Part shown: positions 16,958 to 24,874 of the stretch, in pieces
Numbering within the stretch: the first letter of the stretch is position 1
Layout of the letters: each line of letters opens with the position of its first letter
Source: an uncultured Lachnospiraceae bacterium
GTDB lineage: Bacteria; Bacillota; Clostridia; Lachnospirales; Lachnospiraceae
Length of the DNA stretch: 40,026 bases
Direction: 5' to 3'
Assembly (NCBI GenBank): GCA_947174185.1
Contig: CAMWHY010000009.1
Location: 1-40,026 of the forward strand
Notes under the pieces: model-generated
Database searches by the model: none
The model's input: the letters and a program-made list of their open reading frames with translations, nothing else
What the model was told of the DNA's origin: nothing
Made by a program: the position numbers and the translations under genes

Positions 16958-19462
16958 ATGTTGTTGAAAATGTTGTCCGGAATCACCAATATGAGTATGA
17001 CTGCCAGTATCGTAATCATAGCAGTGCTTCTGCTTCGGCTGGTGTTAAGAAAAGCGCCGAAAGTATATTCTTATCTATTGTGGTTTATTGTTTTGTTCCG
17101 GCTGCTTTGCCCGGTATCCATATCCTCCGCAGTATCTTTGATGGGGATGTTTGATGCTCCGGTAACGGAGGAGGGAGTGATTACCTATATTCCATATGTA
17201 GACAATTCCGTAGGGGAAGTAACGAAGGTTCATTTTGAAGTGATTCCTGAAGGAGCTCCTTCAGAGGAGATAGGTGGGGAAGAAAAACTGGAAACCACAT
17301 ATGATCTACAGAAGATTCTGATTCTTGGCGTGACAGGAGGGGTATTGTGGAGTGCCGGTGTTGTAGCATTGCTTATATATAGCATATTTAATCTTGCGCG
17401 GCTTTTAAAAAATCTGGTAGGTTCCGTGAAAGTGGACAATAGGATCTATCGTGCGGATCATATTGTGACGCCTTTTGTTATGGGCATTATATATCCGCGG
17501 ATCTATCTTCCGTCAGATCTTACGGAAACAGAAAAAAATTATATTCTAATGCATGAAAAGTATCATATCAAAAGAGGCGATCATATTTTTAAAGCGCTGT
17601 TTTATATGACATTATGCGTATATTGGTTTAATCCTCTGGTTTGGGTCGCATTTTATCTGTTCGTAAAGGATATGGAGATGAGCTGTGATGAGGCAGTAAT
17701 GAACCATATGACGGAGGATATCCGTGCAGAGTATTCCAGTTCCTTATTATGTCTTGCAACGGGACGGCGCATGATGACAGGTGTTCCGCTTGCTTTTGGG
17801 GAGGGTGATACCGGTGACAGAATAAAGAATATTTTAAATTGGAAGAGACCGAGAGTATGGGTGGCTTTGGCGGCAGTTGTGTTGGTGCTGGCAGCAGTGG
17901 TTGTTCTTAGCACTAATCCAGAGGCGTCTGATGGAAACGGGGAGGAGGTAAATGACACTGTATTTGAAGAAACGGATGTATATACATCCATAGAGGATGC
18001 TTTGAGGGGGGCAGTGATTAATTATTACCAGACCTATGCTGTTCCTGCGGATTTTCACTGCGCATCGGTATTTGTTTTAAACGCCGTCTTTGGAAATAAA
18101 ATTGCCATCAATGGACAACAACCGGACGATTTGTCAAAAGTGGATTATTATGTCTATTCCTTATATAAGGATATGAATTTAAGTGAAGACGGCATAACGG
18201 AACTGGTAACCATTTCTTCACCGATGATAATTACGATCGATCGCATTTCGCTATATCATAATGAAGTAGACAGTGTGATTTCAGTGAATGAATTTACGGG
18301 TGAGGACTATGAAAAATTTATGGAGGAAAATTTTCCGGAATTGTATGCAGATTCCCATGCGTTTTCTGATTTGTATGAAAAGGTTTTATGCATGGATTGC
18401 CATGCCCAGGCGGTGGAATATGGACAGTTGGATACGGATGTCATTATAGGCGGACTGGTTGACCATATTGCAGGAGAGCCGCTGGCATCATCGTCAACGC
18501 AGGAATATATAAGTCATTCGCCGGTGGAATATCGGGAGCTTATTTATTATGGAAAGTATACGATAGCCTATGCGGAAGCATACAGGCAGACAGGGGCAAC
18601 AGATCTGAAGATGGCAATTTTAGATTGCGCAGAGGCGGAAATCAATAAGTATATTGCGAGACCTAATGAAGCGCAGCAGGAGCAGAGCGAAAGCAATGAT
18701 AATACTATTGCCGGGCAAGAACGGAACGAGCTGATGGAACTACAGGAACAGCTTAACGAGCATATTGCCATCGTTGAGCAGGAACGGAACGAGCTTAATT
18801 CACAATTGGAACAGATTGAAGGAATGATTGATATCACCGAGCAGGAGCGGAGCGCGCTGATTACGCAACTGGAACAGATTGACGAGCAAATTGCGCAATT
18901 GGAACAGTATGATGAGCTAATTGCCGTCACCGAGCAGGAACGGAACGAAATGATGGCGCAATTGGAACAGATTGATGAGTTGATTGCCATCACCGAGCAG
19001 GAGCTTAACGGTCTGATGGCACAACAGGAACAGCTCGACGAACTTATTGAGGTGCAGGCGCAGAATAATATTCTTTTGGATGCCATGGTATGGCCGACGA
19101 CGGGCAGTACTATATCCCAAGCCTATGGGAACTTGCAGAGATTTGACGGAGAAACCTATTTTTCAGACCATATCTGTATTGCAGGCGAGGAGGGAGATCC
19201 GGTCTATGCCGCTATGGATGGTGTAGTAGAAGAGACAGGATATACTGCGGATTATGGTAATTATATTGTGATTCTTGGCGGTGATGAGATCAGGACAAGA
19301 TATGGATATCTTAAATCAGTTGAAGTTACGGAGGGGACACAGGTCGCGGCAGGGGAAGAAATTGGATCGGTAGGAAGAACCGGAAGAGTAACCGGCAACT
19401 GCCTGGGCTTTGCCATAACGGATCATGGTGTTCCCATAGATCCGTCAGGCATCGCAAAGTGA
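16958..19462 (+). CDS. BlaR1-type M56 signalling protease fused to coiled coil and degenerate M23 domain
   Basis: This 834-residue membrane protein starts with a BlaR1/MecR1 M56 metalloprotease module: several membrane helices, HExxH zinc motif H199-EKY-H203, and the downstream EMSCDEAVM acidic ligand segment. A further helix (about residues 297-316) crosses the membrane. An unrecognised extracellular region (330-580) follows, then a coiled coil of 21-residue repeats (about 584-700), then an M23/LytM fold (712-834; GDPVYAAMDGVV, YGNYIVI, GTQVAAGEEIGSVGRTGRVTG). All usual zinc ligands are replaced: HxxxD reads S736...C740, the later His is Y784, and HxH reads C815-L-G817. The usual penicillin-binding sensor is absent. 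Inferred role: sense a wall signal outside, then cleave the BlaI-like repressor. Confidence 0.88.
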   Translation: MLLKMLSGITNMSMTASIVIIAVLLLRLVLRKAPKVYSYLLWFIVLFRLLCPVSISSAVSLMGMFDAPVTEEGVITYIPYVDNSVGEVTKVHFEVIPEGAPSEEIGGEEKLETTYDLQKILILGVTGGVLWSAGVVALLIYSIFNLARLLKNLVGSVKVDNRIYRADHIVTPFVMGIIYPRIYLPSDLTETEKNYILMHEKYHIKRGDHIFKALFYMTLCVYWFNPLVWVAFYLFVKDMEMSCDEAVMNHMTEDIRAEYSSSLLCLATGRRMMTGVPLAFGEGDTGDRIKNILNWKRPRVWVALAAVVLVLAAVVVLSTNPEASDGNGEEVNDTVFEETDVYTSIEDALRGAVINYYQTYAVPADFHCASVFVLNAVFGNKIAINGQQPDDLSKVDYYVYSLYKDMNLSEDGITELVTISSPMIITIDRISLYHNEVDSVISVNEFTGEDYEKFMEENFPELYADSHAFSDLYEKVLCMDCHAQAVEYGQLDTDVIIGGLVDHIAGEPLASSSTQEYISHSPVEYRELIYYGKYTIAYAEAYRQTGATDLKMAILDCAEAEINKYIARPNEAQQEQSESNDNTIAGQERNELMELQEQLNEHIAIVEQERNELNSQLEQIEGMIDITEQERSALITQLEQIDEQIAQLEQYDELIAVTEQERNEMMAQLEQIDELIAITEQELNGLMAQQEQLDELIEVQAQNNILLDAMVWPTTGSTISQAYGNLQRFDGETYFSDHICIAGEEGDPVYAAMDGVVEETGYTADYGNYIVILGGDEIRTRYGYLKSVEVTEGTQVAAGEEIGSVGRTGRVTGNCLGFAITDHGVPIDPSGIAK
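18709..19065 (+). repeat. 63-bp tandem repeats encoding 21-residue coiled-coil units
   Basis: Imperfect repeats of about 63 bp encode units like TEQERNELMAQLEQIDELIAI. At least four full copies and one partial insertion (EQIDEQIAQLEQYDELIAV) are seen. Each unit equals three heptads, so the spacing keeps a continuous coiled coil of about 110 residues. Confidence 0.8.
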
Positions 19463-19477
19463 CGGATGGTATCTTGA

Positions 19478-19502
19478 TTTACCTATTTACGTATAAGTAG
19501 GA
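19478..19502. other. Small hairpin between converging genes
   Basis: CCTATTTA (19482-19489) pairs with TAAGTAGG (19494-19501) with one wobble. It lies between the ends of the BlaR1-like gene and the minus-strand permease operon, but has no T-run, so a terminator role is weakly supported. Confidence 0.3.
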
Positions 19503-19512
19503 AAAGCGGACT

Positions 19513-20241
19513 TTATATATATCTGACGTCCTGTTTTTTCAAAAGGCAGACGCCGATACAGGAGATGATCATTCCTGCGGCACAGCATAGAAGCGGTATA
19601 AAGTGACCATGCAAAAGGCTTCCGGCATAATCAATATTATGTTCCCATGATGCCAGCGCCTCGCTGTCCATGCTTGATAAAAATATGCTGGCACACATCC
19701 ATATTCCCCAGAGGACCCAGTAGATGATCCCACCAAAACGGATGAGAAGGCTGCCGAGGAACAGGCGTATGCCCAAAGTTATGGCTGCAAATGCCAGCAC
19801 CCAGAAGATACCGGAAGAAAAGCTGCCAAACAGGGTTGTGAAAAACGGAAGTTCCAATGTTCTGGGAAAGTCAGAATAGCATAGGGGAATCAATATGCCG
19901 TTCTCCAGTTGAAACAGGAGAAGGCAGAGGATATACAGGATCAGGCTTCCAAGGACAGTTTGGAACAATTCTGTCAGGATGTAGTTTTCCCTTGTTGTAC
20001 TCATGGATATGGCAAGCGTAAAATATTTTTTTACGGTAAAAGGACCGCTAATGATCCAGAACATAGCAACTGAAATAAGGGACATTGTGCTGGCCAGGGG
20101 AAATACAGGTATATCATGCAGTCCGCCTAGGATTCCATACACAAAGATCAGATTGAGGATCAGTCCGATAAGATAGACCAGTCCGGTGATAATAAGTGAG
20201 GAAACAAAGTTTTTTTGAGTGATATTCCAAAATTTTCTCAT
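19513..20241 (-). CDS. ABC-2-like permease subunit (second membrane component)
   Basis: The 242-residue integral membrane protein has about six hydrophobic helices and no recognised enzymatic motif. FTLAISMSTTRENYILTELFQTVLGSLILY resembles the 'G/S-ctRR.n' cytosolic hinge seen in small ABC-2-like permeases of bacitracin/YtrA-type exporters, which is also found in its neighbour. It is the last gene of a GntR-ATPase-permease-permease operon on the minus strand. An ATG four codons upstream (20253) exists, but GGAG is 6 bases before the ATG at 20241. Likely exports or displaces an antimicrobial; substrate unknown. Confidence 0.7.
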   Translation of the reverse strand: MRKFWNITQKNFVSSLIITGLVYLIGLILNLIFVYGILGGLHDIPVFPLASTMSLISVAMFWIISGPFTVKKYFTLAISMSTTRENYILTELFQTVLGSLILYILCLLLFQLENGILIPLCYSDFPRTLELPFFTTLFGSFSSGIFWVLAFAAITLGIRLFLGSLLIRFGGIIYWVLWGIWMCASIFLSSMDSEALASWEHNIDYAGSLLHGHFIPLLCCAAGMIISCIGVCLLKKQDVRYI

Positions 20242-20307
20242 AGTAGTCTCCATTCCGCCGCCTTTAGCGGCTCAGATAGATGTGAAATATGCTGCTTTTT
20301 ACACTAG

Positions 20308-20922
20308 CTACATTCTGTCGATGGTCTTTTTGCCAAAAAGATTTACGATCAGACCATAGAGAATCAGCAGTCCTCCAATGATGAGTAACCAGGAGGAGGG
20401 GCTCGATAGAAATTCTGTCATCAGGAAGAAAGAGTTCAGTGCAAACAAAGCTAAGCCACCATAAAAGATGCCCAGAATCAGCAGCATTTTTGCATAGCCG
20501 AACCGGCGGATCAGAAACCCATTCAGAACCCCTAAAGTAGCAGATAAGAGTTCCGAGATCACAAAGGACAGGATCATATCGGCGGTTATGGAGGTGGAAG
20601 CAATCATCTTCATGAGCAGAAAGACTGCTAAGGATTCTACCAAGAGCTCTGCTGTGAGAATATAAATGCCTAGATAGATATTTCTGCGGGTACATCCCAT
20701 GGACAGGCAAAAATCGATCTGGTATCTGATATAGTTTACGGTCAGACTGCAGGGGATGACAGCCAGAATCATTTCGAAATATTCTATCATTTTTCCCGGC
20801 GAGTCATTAATAACTGTAGTCAGAAAGATACCATAGATCAGACCACCTAATATAATAATGGAAAATATTTTACCCTGATAAAGACTGATATATTGTATAT
20901 GACGTTTGAATCCTTCATTCAT
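20308..20922 (-). CDS. ABC-2-like permease subunit (first membrane component)
   Basis: This 204-residue protein has about six membrane helices. The loop LTVNYIRYQIDFCLSMGCTRRNIYLGIYI contains the GCTRRN motif typical of small ABC-2-like permeases paired with YtrA-type regulators; the companion gene downstream has MSTTREN in the same place. It follows the ATPase gene by 22 bases and should form a heteromeric channel with its neighbour. AAAGGAGC precedes the ATG. No catalytic residues are expected. Confidence 0.72.
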   Translation of the reverse strand: MNEGFKRHIQYISLYQGKIFSIIILGGLIYGIFLTTVINDSPGKMIEYFEMILAVIPCSLTVNYIRYQIDFCLSMGCTRRNIYLGIYILTAELLVESLAVFLLMKMIASTSITADMILSFVISELLSATLGVLNGFLIRRFGYAKMLLILGIFYGGLALFALNSFFLMTEFLSSPSSWLLIIGGLLILYGLIVNLFGKKTIDRM

Positions 20923-20944
20923 AATCGTATGCTCCTTTTAAAAA

Positions 20945-21835
20945 CTAGTTTTCGTCTCCGCAAAGTGCAATAAATAGATTTTGCAAAGATACCGGCTGTA
21001 CGGAAATCTCGCCGGATGACTGAAATTCCTGACCATTTTCCATCAGTACCGTAATGCCCTTGCTACGTCCGACCTTCTCAGGACGGTATGTTTTTAAACC
21101 TTTTACTGCCGCGTCAACAGCATCTTCCCTGCCGCTGATATGAACTGCTCTTGATAATAGGTCTTCTGTATTTTCTTTGAGAAGAATGGCACCGTCTTTT
21201 AACATTATGACTTCTTCAAAAACTGGAGAAGCTTCATCGATAATATGTGTGGAAATCAGAAAAGTACGTCCGGTTTTTTCATATTCTTCCAACAACAGTT
21301 TGTAAAACTTATCACGCATGAAGACATCCAGACCGGCAACTGGCTCATCTAGCAGCGTATAATCGGCTTTGCTTGCCAGTGCCAGAATGATGGTAAGCAT
21401 GGATAGCATACCCTTTGACAGCTTCAGGATTTTTTTTCCCGGTTCCAGTTCGAAGGTTTTCACAAGACGATCTGCCATTTCCTTATCCCAGTGGGGATAA
21501 TAAATGGAAGCGGCCTTTAAATAATCTTTTACTTTCATTGATGCGATTGCGCTTTCCGCAACAGGATTCAATTCTCTGGAAAAGCAGATATGGGAAAGAG
21601 CCTGCTGATTTTCCCAGACGGTTTCTTCTCCTAATGTAATATCGCCGGAGGTTGCGGGACACTGTGCGGCAAGAATGGACAAAAGAGTGGTTTTGCCCGC
21701 GCCGTTTCTGCCGATCAGGCCGTAAATCTTACCGGGCTCTAAGGTAAGGTCGATGTTATGCAGGACTTCTTTTTCTTTATACTTTTTAATAATGTTTTTA
21801 CACTGTAACGGCATGAGTTCTTTTGCGTTTTCCAT
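20945..21835 (-). CDS. ABC transporter ATP-binding protein (YtrB/BcrA-like)
   Basis: The 296-residue ATPase has Walker A GRNGAGKTT (near residue 41), the signature LSKGM, Walker B YTLLDEPVAGLD and the switch histidine in LISTHIIDEA. The C-terminal 70 residues form the extension common in exporter ATPases. It powers the two membrane proteins encoded after it. An in-frame ATG at 21844 abuts AAAGGA; the ATG at 21835 (MENAKELMPL) is 9 bases from it and is preferred. Signature LSKGM instead of LSGGQ is normal in this subfamily. Confidence 0.9.
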   Translation of the reverse strand: MENAKELMPLQCKNIIKKYKEKEVLHNIDLTLEPGKIYGLIGRNGAGKTTLLSILAAQCPATSGDITLGEETVWENQQALSHICFSRELNPVAESAIASMKVKDYLKAASIYYPHWDKEMADRLVKTFELEPGKKILKLSKGMLSMLTIILALASKADYTLLDEPVAGLDVFMRDKFYKLLLEEYEKTGRTFLISTHIIDEASPVFEEVIMLKDGAILLKENTEDLLSRAVHISGREDAVDAAVKGLKTYRPEKVGRSKGITVLMENGQEFQSSGEISVQPVSLQNLFIALCGDEN

Positions 21836-21879
21836 GATAATCATTCCTTTCTTCTATCATTTTTTTATGGAAAATATCA

Positions 21880-22251
21880 TTATTTTTTATCATCTTCGGC
21901 ATGGATCATGCTAATCAGGTCTTCTCTGGTTATTCCAAGGCTGTGCGCTTCTTCCATCATGGTTTTGAAATAACGCTGGTAGAATTCCTCTTTTCGATGT
22001 TGTCTGATCTTTTCCTTTGCCCCGGAGGTCACAAACATTCCAATCCCCCTTTTCTTATATAAAATATTTCTATCTACCAGAAGATTGATTCCTTTGGCAG
22101 CAGTTGCCGGATTGATGGCATAAAGTGCTGCAAGCTCATTGGTAGAAGGTACCCGTTCTTCTTCCAGCAGGATATCTCTGAGAATATCATTCTCAATCAT
22201 TTCACTGATTTGCAGATAAATTGACTTTTCCTGTGTGAGAATTTCATTCAT
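21880..22251 (-). CDS. GntR-family (YtrA-type) transcriptional repressor
   Basis: The 123-residue protein is a short GntR regulator: IYLQISEMIENDILRDILLEEERVPSTNELAALYAINPATAAKGINLLVDRNILYKKRGIGMFV is the winged-helix domain, followed by a short helical tail (RKEEFYQRYFKTMMEEAHSLGI) for dimerisation, as in YtrA. AAGGAGGA is 6-7 bases before the ATG; a TTG two codons earlier is too close. It leads the ABC exporter operon and should bind the large palindrome at 22359-22406 that overlaps its own promoter, so an effector (in YtrA systems, cell-wall antibiotics) would induce the exporter. Confidence 0.9.
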   Translation of the reverse strand: MNEILTQEKSIYLQISEMIENDILRDILLEEERVPSTNELAALYAINPATAAKGINLLVDRNILYKKRGIGMFVTSGAKEKIRQHRKEEFYQRYFKTMMEEAHSLGITREDLISMIHAEDDKK

Positions 22252-22358
22252 TACCAATCCTCCTTTCTGCTGTATTGTAATGAAATTATGTTTGTTTTAT
22301 TCCGTAAGAGGTTCCGTGTTGAAAACAGTGATTTATCAGTTTAATGTTACAGGTACCT

Positions 22359-22420
22359 CTATGGTTATATGGTTAATTACTTATGTAACTAACTATATCA
22401 CCATAGTTTCCAGATGTCAA
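22359..22420 (-). promoter_or_regulatory. Promoter and large palindromic operator of the GntR-ABC operon
   Basis: On the minus strand TTGACA (22420-22415) and TATAGT (22397-22392) are 17 bases apart. A 22-4-22 inverted repeat (arms 22359-22380 and 22385-22406, 19 of 22 positions paired) covers the -10 box and start site. Arms begin CTATGGT and contain GTTARTTAC next to the centre. Confidence 0.85.
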
Positions 22421-22441
22421 CAGAAAAATTTTTTTTTAATT

Positions 22442-22481
22442 AAAAAACAGCCTTATGCTTAGGTGATAAGGCTGTTTTTTG
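22442..22481. terminator. Terminator after the HxlR gene
   Basis: AAAAAACAGCCTTAT (from 22442) pairs with ATAAGGCTGTTTTTT (to 22480). A/T runs on both sides make it work in both directions; it serves the minus-strand HxlR gene and insulates the GntR promoter. Confidence 0.9.
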
Positions 22482-22529
22482 CTATTTAATACCATTTTTG
22501 TTCCATAAGAATATTGGGGCGAGGAGAAT

Positions 22530-22862
22530 TTAAAGCCTGTTGTTATCTCCCCACTCACACATTCCGTCTAAAATTGGAATTAAAGATTTCCCGCGCTCTG
22601 TCAGGCTATATTCTACCTTAGGCGGAATTTGCGGATATTCTTTTCTGTGAACCAACTGATCTGCTTCCAATTCTTTCAGAGTAGAGCTTAAGGTTTTATA
22701 TGAGATTTCATTAATGTACTTTTTCATTTCATTAAAACGGACAACGCCAAACTCCATTAAAGTATATAAAATAGTCATTTTGTATTTGCCATTGATGAGC
22801 GATAAGGTATAGCTAAATCCCGTTGCTTCAAGACATTCATTTGCAATGCAGCGTTGATTCAT
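22530..22862 (-). CDS. HxlR-family transcriptional regulator
   Basis: The 110-residue winged-helix protein has the family's N-terminal cysteine (CIANEC) and the core SLINGKYKMTILYTLMEFGVVRFNEMKKYINEISYKTLSSTLKELEADQLVHRKEYPQIPPKVEYSLTERGKSL. HxlR/YodB regulators often sense electrophiles or thiol stress through such cysteines. The frame is open from 22964, but AGGAGG stands just before the ATG at 22862. It is divergent from a MATE gene and 2 kb from a flavodoxin-fold reductase, both common HxlR targets. Confidence 0.9.
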   Translation of the reverse strand: MNQRCIANECLEATGFSYTLSLINGKYKMTILYTLMEFGVVRFNEMKKYINEISYKTLSSTLKELEADQLVHRKEYPQIPPKVEYSLTERGKSLIPILDGMCEWGDNNRL

Positions 22863-23182
22863 TTTAATCCTCCTATGTCTTTCTGTAGTCTGCAAAAAAT
22901 ATTGTTTTTTAGTTTTTATATTACTTTCTTTTAGATATGTATATAACTTAATTGCATATACCACACTTTAATATGTGTACTATATTAATTCATAATTATA
23001 TCATAACATTAAAACCCTGTATGTACAATGGAAATTCTTGATTTTTAAGACTATTATGTTGGATTAGCCTGAAATATTACACAATAATTATACTGTAATG
23101 TAAGAGAAAGGAAAAATATATATCATAATTTTGTGCAAAAATCCCTTTGAAGTTTCAGAAAAAAAGCAGTAAAGTATATAGG
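22863..23182. other. AT-rich divergent regulatory region
   Basis: This is a very AT-rich spacer between HxlR and the MATE leader. A candidate dyad ACAC-N8-GTGT lies at 22963-22978, and ATTACA-N12-TGTAAT at about 23076-23099. TATATA at 23175-23180 could be a -10 box. No clear -35 was found. TGGATT at 23060-23065 is complementary to the AATCCA in both downstream hairpin loops. No gene is seen. Confidence 0.4.
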
Positions 23183-23230
23183 AACGTGTGGCAGAACTGC
23201 GTAAATCCAGTTATCTGCCATGCGTTTTTT
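23183..23230 (+). promoter_or_regulatory. Terminator-like hairpin 1 of a tandem pair in the MATE leader
   Basis: AACGTGTGGCAGA (23183-23195) pairs with TCTGCCATGCGTT (23214-23226) over 13 positions, with two G-T wobbles. The loop contains GCGTAAATCCAG (23199-23210) and TTTTTT follows. It looks like an intrinsic terminator with a conserved loop. Confidence 0.75.
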
Positions 23231-23256
23231 GTCATAATAATACACTTATGTATATT

Positions 23257-23308
23257 CAGCGTGTAGCCATTGGCGTAAATCCAGCATCCATGGCTATACG
23301 CTGTTTTT
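23257..23308 (+). promoter_or_regulatory. Terminator-like hairpin 2 of a tandem pair in the MATE leader
   Basis: CAGCGTGTAGCCAT (23257-23270) pairs with ATGGCTATACGCTG (23290-23303) over 14 positions with one wobble. The loop again contains GCGTAAATCCAG (23273-23284), and TTTTT follows directly before AAAGGAG. The stems of the two hairpins differ while the loop is identical. Confidence 0.8.
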
Positions 23309-23326
23309 GTATGAAAGGAGACAGAC

Positions 23327-24751
23327 ATGGAAACAAAAAGTAATTCATTTCTAATGGAGGAGCCGGTTGGCAGGCTGATGGGGAAATATGCTGTTCCTTG
23401 TATTATTTCGCTCCTTGTGGGTGCCTTATACAACATTGTTGACCAGATATTCATTGCCAACGCTTCGTATCTCGGATCTTATGGGAATGCTGCGAATACA
23501 GTTGTGTTCCCGCTGACTGTGATTGCCCTTGCCATTGCAGTTATGGTGGGTGATGGCTGCTGTGCCTTTGTGAGCTTGAGCCTTGGCAGGAATAAGCCGG
23601 AGGATGCGGGTAGGAGCATGGGGAATTCTATTTTGCTTACAGTCCTGTTCAGTGTTGTGTTGTGTGTAGTTTATCTTGCGTTCAGTAAGCAGATCATTGC
23701 TATGTTTGGAGGAACAGTAAATGAGGAGACCTTCCGCCACTCGAAAGAATATTTCTTCTGGATTTCTCTTGGCATCCCGTTTTATATGTTTGGGCAGGCG
23801 ATGAATCCCGTGATCCGCGCAGACGGAAGTCCGAAATATGCCATGGCATCAACGCTTGCGGGGGCTGTAGTCAACATCATACTCGACCCGGTTTTTATCT
23901 TTGTATTTAGGTGGGGAATGATGGGAGCGGCAGTTGCAACGGTGTTAGGCCAGGTTGTGACAGCGGTTCTGGCAATATGGTATCTTATCCATGCGAAGAC
24001 GGTAAGATTTTCCAGGGAGGATTTTAGACTGAAAGGAGAGGTTGTGGGAAAGACATTGTCCCTTGGAATCTGCAGCTTTTTGTCACAGATATCCCTTGTG
24101 GCGGCAATGGCGGCCATCAATAATATGATTCGGAAATATGGGGCAATAGACTCCGTATTTGGGCAGGAGCAGTATGCACAGATTCCCATGGCAGTGGTTG
24201 GTATCGTGATGAAATTCTTTCAGATAGTCATCTCTATTGTGGTAGGCATGGCAGCAGGGTGCATTCCCATTGTGGGGTATAATATGGGCGCAGGGGCAAG
24301 CAGGAGGGTAAAGGAACTATTTACGAAACTGCTGTTATCAGAGGCCGTAGTCGGTGTTTTGGCGCTTGTCATTGTAGAATTTTTCCCAGTTGGACTGATC
24401 GGCATATTTGGTGCTGCCAATGAGAGTTCCTACTATACAGATTTTGCAGTACGGGCATTTCGGATTTATCTCTGTATGGTAGTGTTTGCCTGTGTAAATA
24501 AAGCAGCATTTATTTTTCTGCAGGCCATGGGGAAGGCTTATGCCTCTACGATGCTCTCTATGGTCAGGGAGATTGTGTTTGGCGTTGGTTTTGCAATTCT
24601 TTTGCCGATGTTTTATGGGCTGGATGGGGTTTTGTACTCCATGCCGGTATCCGACATTTTAACATTTATTATTTCCGTCATTGTCATCCTGTCGACTTAT
24701 AAGCAGTTGGAGGGCAGCACGGCAGAAATGATTTTGGAGTTTCGGGGCTAA
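23327..24751 (+). CDS. MATE family efflux transporter (MepA-like)
   Basis: This 474-residue transporter has twelve predicted helices and a start (FLMEEPVGRLMGKYAVPCIISLLVGALYNIVDQIFIANA) typical of MepA-type multidrug exporters. It also shows VMVGDGCCAFVSLSLGRNKPEDAGRSMGN and, in the second half, GMAAGCIPIVGYNMGAGASRRVKELF. AAAGGAG precedes the ATG. It is divergent from an HxlR regulator and its leader carries the tandem loop-conserved hairpins, so expression is probably set by transcription attenuation as well as by HxlR. Exported compound unknown; guanidine or a quaternary amine is possible for MepA relatives. Confidence 0.92.
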   Translation: METKSNSFLMEEPVGRLMGKYAVPCIISLLVGALYNIVDQIFIANASYLGSYGNAANTVVFPLTVIALAIAVMVGDGCCAFVSLSLGRNKPEDAGRSMGNSILLTVLFSVVLCVVYLAFSKQIIAMFGGTVNEETFRHSKEYFFWISLGIPFYMFGQAMNPVIRADGSPKYAMASTLAGAVVNIILDPVFIFVFRWGMMGAAVATVLGQVVTAVLAIWYLIHAKTVRFSREDFRLKGEVVGKTLSLGICSFLSQISLVAAMAAINNMIRKYGAIDSVFGQEQYAQIPMAVVGIVMKFFQIVISIVVGMAAGCIPIVGYNMGAGASRRVKELFTKLLLSEAVVGVLALVIVEFFPVGLIGIFGAANESSYYTDFAVRAFRIYLCMVVFACVNKAAFIFLQAMGKAYASTMLSMVREIVFGVGFAILLPMFYGLDGVLYSMPVSDILTFIISVIVILSTYKQLEGSTAEMILEFRG

Positions 24752-24761
24752 CTATTAACTT

Positions 24762-24819
24762 CGGGTGAGATACTTACCTAAAGGTGCGTACTTGATTATG
24801 CTTTCATTCTTGCTAAAAT
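24762..24819 (+). promoter_or_regulatory. Promoter and HxlR-like operator before the flavodoxin-fold reductase
   Basis: TTGATT (24792-24797) and an extended -10 TGCTAAAAT (TAAAAT at 24814-24819) are 16 bases apart. Just upstream, repeated TACTT half-sites (GATACTTACC and GCGTACTTGA) resemble the sites found before HxlR-controlled reductases; that link is inference. Confidence 0.55.
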
Positions 24820-24874
24820 GATAATATCAAGTTTGGAGTAAGCCGACCCCAGAGGGATAAGGAGGAGAAATCTA

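Noticed and set aside
18568..19086. 172-codon minus-strand frame rich in Ser and Cys
   Set aside because: It is the antisense of the coiled-coil repeats; its apparent repeats are a mirror of the real coding repeats.
20264..20710. 148-codon minus-strand frame
   Set aside because: Same strand but different frame from the permease gene at 20308-20922, which has a membrane-protein sequence and a ribosome site.
23183..23308. Tandem hairpins as inverted-repeat transposon (MITE) remnants
   Set aside because: Stems differ between copies while loops are identical, the opposite of what terminal inverted repeats would show; T-runs and closeness to the ribosome site favour a leader RNA.
9813..24751. 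Idea that the cluster of exporters is a mobile element
   Set aside because: No integrase, transposase, inverted terminal repeats, tRNA-end or target duplication was seen.
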